9,605 bases of DNA from Actinomycetota bacterium. GTDB lineage: Bacteria; Actinomycetota; Actinomycetes; Streptosporangiales; Streptosporangiaceae. Shown piece by piece: positions 7,081 through 9,605 of this stretch (its first letter is position 1; every line of letters begins with the position of its first letter). The notes under the pieces are model-generated. The model had not been told where the DNA came from and ran no database searches. It was given only the letters and a program-made list of their open reading frames with translations. Location: positions 1 through 9,605 of the forward strand of contig PMOU01000168.1 of the NCBI GenBank assembly GCA_003161205.1, written 5' to 3'. The translations under genes were made by a program, and so were the position numbers.

Positions 7081-7389
7081 TTCAAGAACCCCGTCACGGG
7101 TGCGGCCTTGCTTGTCACGACACCTCAGGTTACTGGCCGCCAGCGGCTACTGTTCCCAACAGGCATAACTGGCTTACCTGCGGTATTCCGCTGAACGGGG
7201 GCTCACGGCGTCGCTTCGGTGTTCCGCCGTTGACACCTTTCCGGAATGGTAAGGACCCCTTCGGCCAGTGGGCCGATCCGGCTGGCCACCAGACGCTCAC
7301 CGAACTCACGCGCCAGGCACTCGGCGAACTCCGGGCCGCGACGGCCACGCTCGGCTAGAGCCTGCCGCCCGCACCACGTGGCGGGAGAG
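7081..7389. other. Intergenic region between the sigma factor and histidine phosphatase genes
   Basis: These 309 bases lie downstream of the sigma factor gene and upstream of the phosphatase, both on the minus strand. The left part should hold the phosphatase promoter, which I could not define. The right part has a plus-strand coding-like stretch (7230-7358) ending in TAG. A weak hairpin CCCGC/GCGGG with CACGTG in its loop area lies near 7367-7385, where a sigma factor terminator would be expected. Confidence 0.5.
7230..7358 (+). pseudogene. Start-less C-terminal gene fragment, unidentified
   Basis: On the plus strand the frame ending at TAG 7356-7358 reads FRNGKDPFGQWADP, then GHQTLTELTRQALGEL, then RAATATLG. 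It has an amphipathic-helix look and GC-rich third positions. No ATG or GTG with a ribosome binding site opens it; the only nearby start is a TTG at 7230 without one. I do not recognise the family. It could be the tail of a decayed gene or simply a chance open frame in GC-rich DNA. Confidence 0.2.
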
Positions 7390-8622
7390 CTACCCTAGCT
7401 GGTCGCGGCGGCGTGTCAGGTAGGCGGTCTCGGCGGTGTTGCCTGCCAGCTCGATGGCTTGGTCGTACGCCGCGCGCGACTTGTGACGGCGGCCGAGCCG
7501 GCGCAGCAGGTCGGCGCGGGCCGCGTGGTAGGCGTGATAGCCGGCCAGCTTGTCCTCAAGATGGTCGACGGCCGCCAGTGCCACCTCCGGGCCGTCAAGC
7601 TCGGCGACCGCGATGGCCCGGTTGAGGGCCACGATAGGCGAGGGATCGATGCGGACGAGCTGGTCGTAGAGGGCGACGACCTGCGACCAGTCGGTGTCGC
7701 GGACGTCGCGGGCGGAGGTGTGCACGGCGCTGATCGCGGCGAGGATCTGGTAGCGACCTGGGGCCACCCGGGCGGCCAGGCGCTCGCGCACCAGCTGGTG
7801 GCCCTCGGCGATCAGCGCGGCATCCCAGGTCCCGCGGTCCTGCTCGTCGAGGGTGACCAGTTCGCCGCTGGCCGAGACCCGGGCGGTGCGGCGGGCCTCG
7901 GTGAGGAGCATCAGCGCCAGCAGCCCGGCCACCTCACCGTCCTGCGGCATGAGGGCACGGATCAGCCGGGTGAGCCGGATCGCCTCGGCGGTCAGGTCGT
8001 GGCGTACGGGATCGGTGCCCGGACCGGTCGCCAGGTAGCCCTCGTTGAAGACGAGGAACAGGACGGCGAGTACGCCGGAGACGCGTCCCGGGAGATCCTC
8101 CGCGGACGGCACCCGGTAAGGGATGCGAGCCGCCTTGATCTTGGCCTTCGCGCGGGTGATCCGCTGCCCCACGGTGGTCTCCGGCACCAGGAAGGCACGG
8201 GCGATCTCGGGCATGGTCAGACCGCCGACCATGCGCAGCGTCAGCGCCACGCGGGTCTGGATCGCGAGCGCCGGGTGACAGCAGGTGAAGATCAGCCGGA
8301 GCCGCTCGTCCTCAATGGCGCCGACAGGCTCAGGCGGGTCGTCGTCGTACAACAGCTGAGCCTCCTTCTGCTTGTCGTCGCGCTTGTTCTCGCGCCGGAT
8401 CCGGTCGATGGCCCTGCGGTTGGCGGTGGTGGTCAGCCAGGCGCCAGGATTCGGCGGTACGCCGTCGGCCGGCCACCGCCCGGCGGCGGCTGCGAACGCC
8501 TCGGCCGCCGCCTCCTCGGCGATGTCGAGGTCACCGAAACGCCTGGTCAGGGCAGCGACGACCCGGGCCCATTCCTCGTGGTGGGCCCAGGTGATCGCCT
8601 CTCCGACATCGACCACGCTCAC
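7390..8622 (-). CDS. ECF42-type RNA polymerase sigma factor with C-terminal DUF6596/TPR-like extension
   Basis: This 410-residue protein joins a sigma-70 region 2 (about 15-80, with NPGAWLTTTANRRAIDRIRRE at 58-78) to a region 4 helix-turn-helix (about 107-165, with LTMPEIARAFLVPETTVGQRI). A long C-terminal domain begins VLAVLFLVFNEGYLAT (184-199) and ends in helical TPR-like repeats. That architecture is the ECF42 group, in which the C-terminal extension takes part in control and no classical anti-sigma factor is needed. The GTG at 8622 overlaps the TGA of the DGPF gene (GTGA), so the two are translationally coupled, as in known ECF42-DGPF pairs. It likely directs transcription of its own operon. 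The inducing signal is not evident. Confidence 0.95.
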   Translation of the reverse strand: MSVVDVGEAITWAHHEEWARVVAALTRRFGDLDIAEEAAAEAFAAAAGRWPADGVPPNPGAWLTTTANRRAIDRIRRENKRDDKQKEAQLLYDDDPPEPVGAIEDERLRLIFTCCHPALAIQTRVALTLRMVGGLTMPEIARAFLVPETTVGQRITRAKAKIKAARIPYRVPSAEDLPGRVSGVLAVLFLVFNEGYLATGPGTDPVRHDLTAEAIRLTRLIRALMPQDGEVAGLLALMLLTEARRTARVSASGELVTLDEQDRGTWDAALIAEGHQLVRERLAARVAPGRYQILAAISAVHTSARDVRDTDWSQVVALYDQLVRIDPSPIVALNRAIAVAELDGPEVALAAVDHLEDKLAGYHAYHAARADLLRRLGRRHKSRAAYDQAIELAGNTAETAYLTRRRDQLG

Positions 8623-8942
8623 AGGAACGGCCGCACCTCGACCTTCCGGTTGCAGGCCTTCGACCCCTCGGCGGCGAGCTTGAGCGCCACGTCGAGGTCG
8701 GCGGCCTCAATGATCCAGAAGCCGGCCAGGTACTCCTTCGACTCCAGGAAGGGCCCGTCGGTGAACATCGCCGCCCCATCCCGGTTGTCGATGACGGTGG
8801 CCGAGCTGGGCCACCCGAGGCCGCCGGCGAAGACCCAACGGCCCTCGGCCTGGAGCCGGTCGTTGAACACGTCGATGGCCGCCATCTCATCCGGGGTGGC
8901 GAGGTCGGCCGAGTCGTGGATCACGGAAAACAGGTACTGCAT
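8619..8942 (-). CDS. YCII-related DGPF-domain protein, partner of the ECF42 sigma factor
   Basis: This 107-residue protein of the YCII/DGPF fold contains FTDGPFLESKEYLAGFWIIEA (60-80), with the name-giving DGPF at 62-65 and the conserved Glu67, Lys69 and Gly74-Phe75 around it. Its biochemical role is not established. In ECF42 loci DGPF genes are both neighbours and targets of the sigma factor, which suggests a sensory or regulatory link. It starts at the ATG at 8942, with AGGAG at 8957-8953, ten bases away, slightly longer than optimal. A perfect 6-bp GC hairpin (8968-8982) lies just upstream of that site. Confidence 0.93.
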   Translation of the reverse strand: MQYLFSVIHDSADLATPDEMAAIDVFNDRLQAEGRWVFAGGLGWPSSATVIDNRDGAAMFTDGPFLESKEYLAGFWIIEAADLDVALKLAAEGSKACNRKVEVRPFL

Positions 8943-8967
8943 CTCGGATCATCTCCTGTGGTCCGGG

Positions 8968-8982
8968 CGCCCCTCGGGGGCG
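8968..8982 (-). promoter_or_regulatory. Leader hairpin upstream of the DGPF ribosome binding site
   Basis: CGCCCC and GGGGCG form a perfect 6-bp stem with a 3-base loop, 10 bases upstream of the AGGAG site. It would sit within the predicted leader of the DGPF-sigma transcript and could influence translation, although GC-rich DNA makes such stems common. Confidence 0.25.
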
Positions 8983-8997
8983 GCCTCTCACCCTTGC

Positions 8998-9024
8998 TAC
9001 GAACACTCCTGCCCCGATCCGACA
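8998..9024 (-). promoter_or_regulatory. ECF42-type autoregulatory promoter candidate
   Basis: On the minus strand TGTCGG (9024-9019) is followed after 17 bases by CGTA (9001-8998). As I recall from work on Streptomyces ECF42, target promoters carry TGTCGA at -35 and CG[A/T]C at -10. The -35 matches at five of six bases and the -10 at three of four. Transcription would start near 8991, leaving a leader of roughly 50 bases. Confidence 0.45.
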
Positions 9025-9075
9025 CCGTCTCGCGGATTTCTTCCGAGGACTTCCGGTCCGCCGAGGCACCAGTAA

Positions 9076-9251
9076 TCAGGTGGCCCGCTCACCGCATGGT
9101 CCGTCACGGCGGGCGACAAGGGGAATGAAGATGCCGTCCACGATCTGGTGCAGGACATGGTCGGGGACGGGCTTGAGGGTGGCGCGGCCGCCGATGAACT
9201 CGCTGCGCAGGTCGGCCGGAGCCAGGCCCGCCTGGTCAGCCGGAGCCAGGC
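9076..9251 (-). pseudogene. Start-less C-terminal coding remnant, unidentified
   Basis: The minus-strand frame ending in TGA at 9078-9076 reads LAPADQAGLAPADLRSEF, then IGGRATLKPVPDHVLHQIVD, then GIFIPLVARRD. It has good actinomycete codon use and a hydrophobic-amphipathic pattern typical of real protein. No ATG or GTG opens it upstream, and it begins right at the stop codon of the LLM gene. I do not recognise the family. It may be the tail of a deleted gene (regulator-like by feel only) or a tail lost from another frame. The first part contains an in-frame 24-base repeat. Confidence 0.35.
9210..9251. repeat. Imperfect tandem repeat, 18-base units with 24-base period
   Basis: GGTCGGCCGGAGCCAGGC (9210-9227) recurs as GGTCAGCCGGAGCCAGGC (9234-9251), 17 of 18 identical. 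The 24-base period is eight codons. The second copy abuts the stop codon of the LLM gene at 9252. Confidence 0.85.
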
Positions 9252-9605
9252 TTATCGCCAGCCGAGCGCGGGTGCCACGTGGGCGAGGATGCTGTCGATG
9301 ACGTGGGCGTTGTAGTCGACGCCGAGCTGGTTGGGCACGGTGAGCAGCAGCGTGTCGGCGGCTGCTATCGCCTCGTCCTCCTTGAGCTGCTTGATCAGCA
9401 CCTCCGGCTCGGCCGCGTACGAGCGGCCGAAGATGGCCTGGGTCTTCGCGTCGATGAACCCGATCTCGTCGGTGTCGGAGTTCTGGCGGCCGAAGTACGC
9501 CCAGTCCCGGTCGTCGACGAGGGGGAAGATGCTCCGGCTCACCGATACCCGCGGCTCCCGCCGGTGGCCAGCCTCGCGCCAGGCGTCGCGGAAGGCCTGG
9601 ATCTG
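9252..9605 (-). CDS. LLM-class flavin/F420-dependent oxidoreductase, C-terminal part (cut by window edge)
   Basis: The last 117 residues of a luciferase-like oxidoreductase are present. The frame is open to the right edge of the window; an apparent GTG at 9542 is internal, because in-frame sequence upstream (FRDAWREAGHRREPRVSVS) continues the family pattern. Downstream come SIFPLVDDRDWAYFG, IFGRSYAAEP, DTLLLTVPNQLGVDYNAHVI and the typical end HVAPALGWR. The TIM-barrel N-terminal part with the cofactor site lies outside the window, so the cofactor cannot be judged. It reads in the same direction as the DGPF-ECF42 pair, but 309 bases and a separate promoter candidate lie between, so co-transcription is unlikely to be the main route. 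Confidence 0.9.
   Translation of the reverse strand, partial: QIQAFRDAWREAGHRREPRVSVSRSIFPLVDDRDWAYFGRQNSDTDEIGFIDAKTQAIFGRSYAAEPEVLIKQLKEDEAIAAADTLLLTVPNQLGVDYNAHVIDSILAHVAPALGWR

Noticed and set aside
7095..7122. TGTCGT-N18-CGTG upstream of the histidine phosphatase as a second ECF42 promoter
   Set aside because: Spacing is one base longer than at the DGPF site, the -10 is poor, and transcription would begin only a few bases before the ATG.
7230..7235. TTGACA as a plus-strand -35 box
   Set aside because: No -10 hexamer at 16-18 bases and no intact plus-strand gene downstream.
7459..9075. 538-codon plus-strand frame opposite the sigma factor and DGPF genes
   Set aside because: Although long, its translation has no family features and it mirrors the codon bias of the real minus-strand genes.
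9252..9542. Complete 96-residue gene starting at GTG 9542
   Set aside because: The frame continues upstream to the window edge with family-typical LLM sequence, so the GTG is internal and the gene is partial.

Overview
The window is GC-rich throughout. It is dense with short intergenic gaps, GTG starts, GTGA/ATGA gene overlaps and third-position G/C codons. The protein set (ECF42-type sigma factor with a DGPF partner, several LLM-class flavin/F420 oxidoreductases, SnoaL-like, DUF2071 and PIG-V-like mannosyltransferase) fits a soil-type actinomycete. The genus cannot be fixed from sequence alone. No RNA genes, CRISPR array, insertion sequence or complete mobile element were seen.

Left part (1-2298, minus strand): a translationally coupled three-gene operon reading crotonase-family protein -> SnoaL-like protein -> acyl-CoA synthetase (cut by the window edge). 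Both junctions are 4-base start/stop overlaps. It looks like a small CoA-thioester module, but the substrate is unknown, and the crotonase lacks both glutamates of classical enoyl-CoA hydratases.

Centre-left (2299-5053, plus strand): a 303-base divergent intergenic region carries a SigR-like promoter candidate in front of a Cys-type glutathione/thioredoxin peroxidase. A YhbW-like LLM monooxygenase follows 45 bases downstream and probably shares the transcript. A GC-rich hairpin ends this unit, and a DUF2071 (YqjF-like) gene follows.

Centre-right (5078-7080, minus strand): a PIG-V-like polyprenyl-phosphate-dependent mannosyltransferase, for which an internal GTG start is better supported than the upstream ATG, and a histidine-phosphatase-family protein. 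These are probably separate units.

Right part (7081-9605, minus strand): a DGPF/YCII protein and an ECF42-type sigma factor joined by a GTGA overlap. Upstream is a promoter candidate resembling the motif I recall for ECF42 autoregulation. The C-terminal part of another LLM oxidoreductase lies at the right edge. Two intergenic stretches here (7230-7358 plus, 9076-9251 minus) look like start-less C-terminal gene remnants. I found no clear wholly new system. The most testable points are the two ECF-type promoter candidates, the crotonase with substituted catalytic positions, and the coding-like remnant with an in-frame 24-base repeat next to the right-hand LLM gene.
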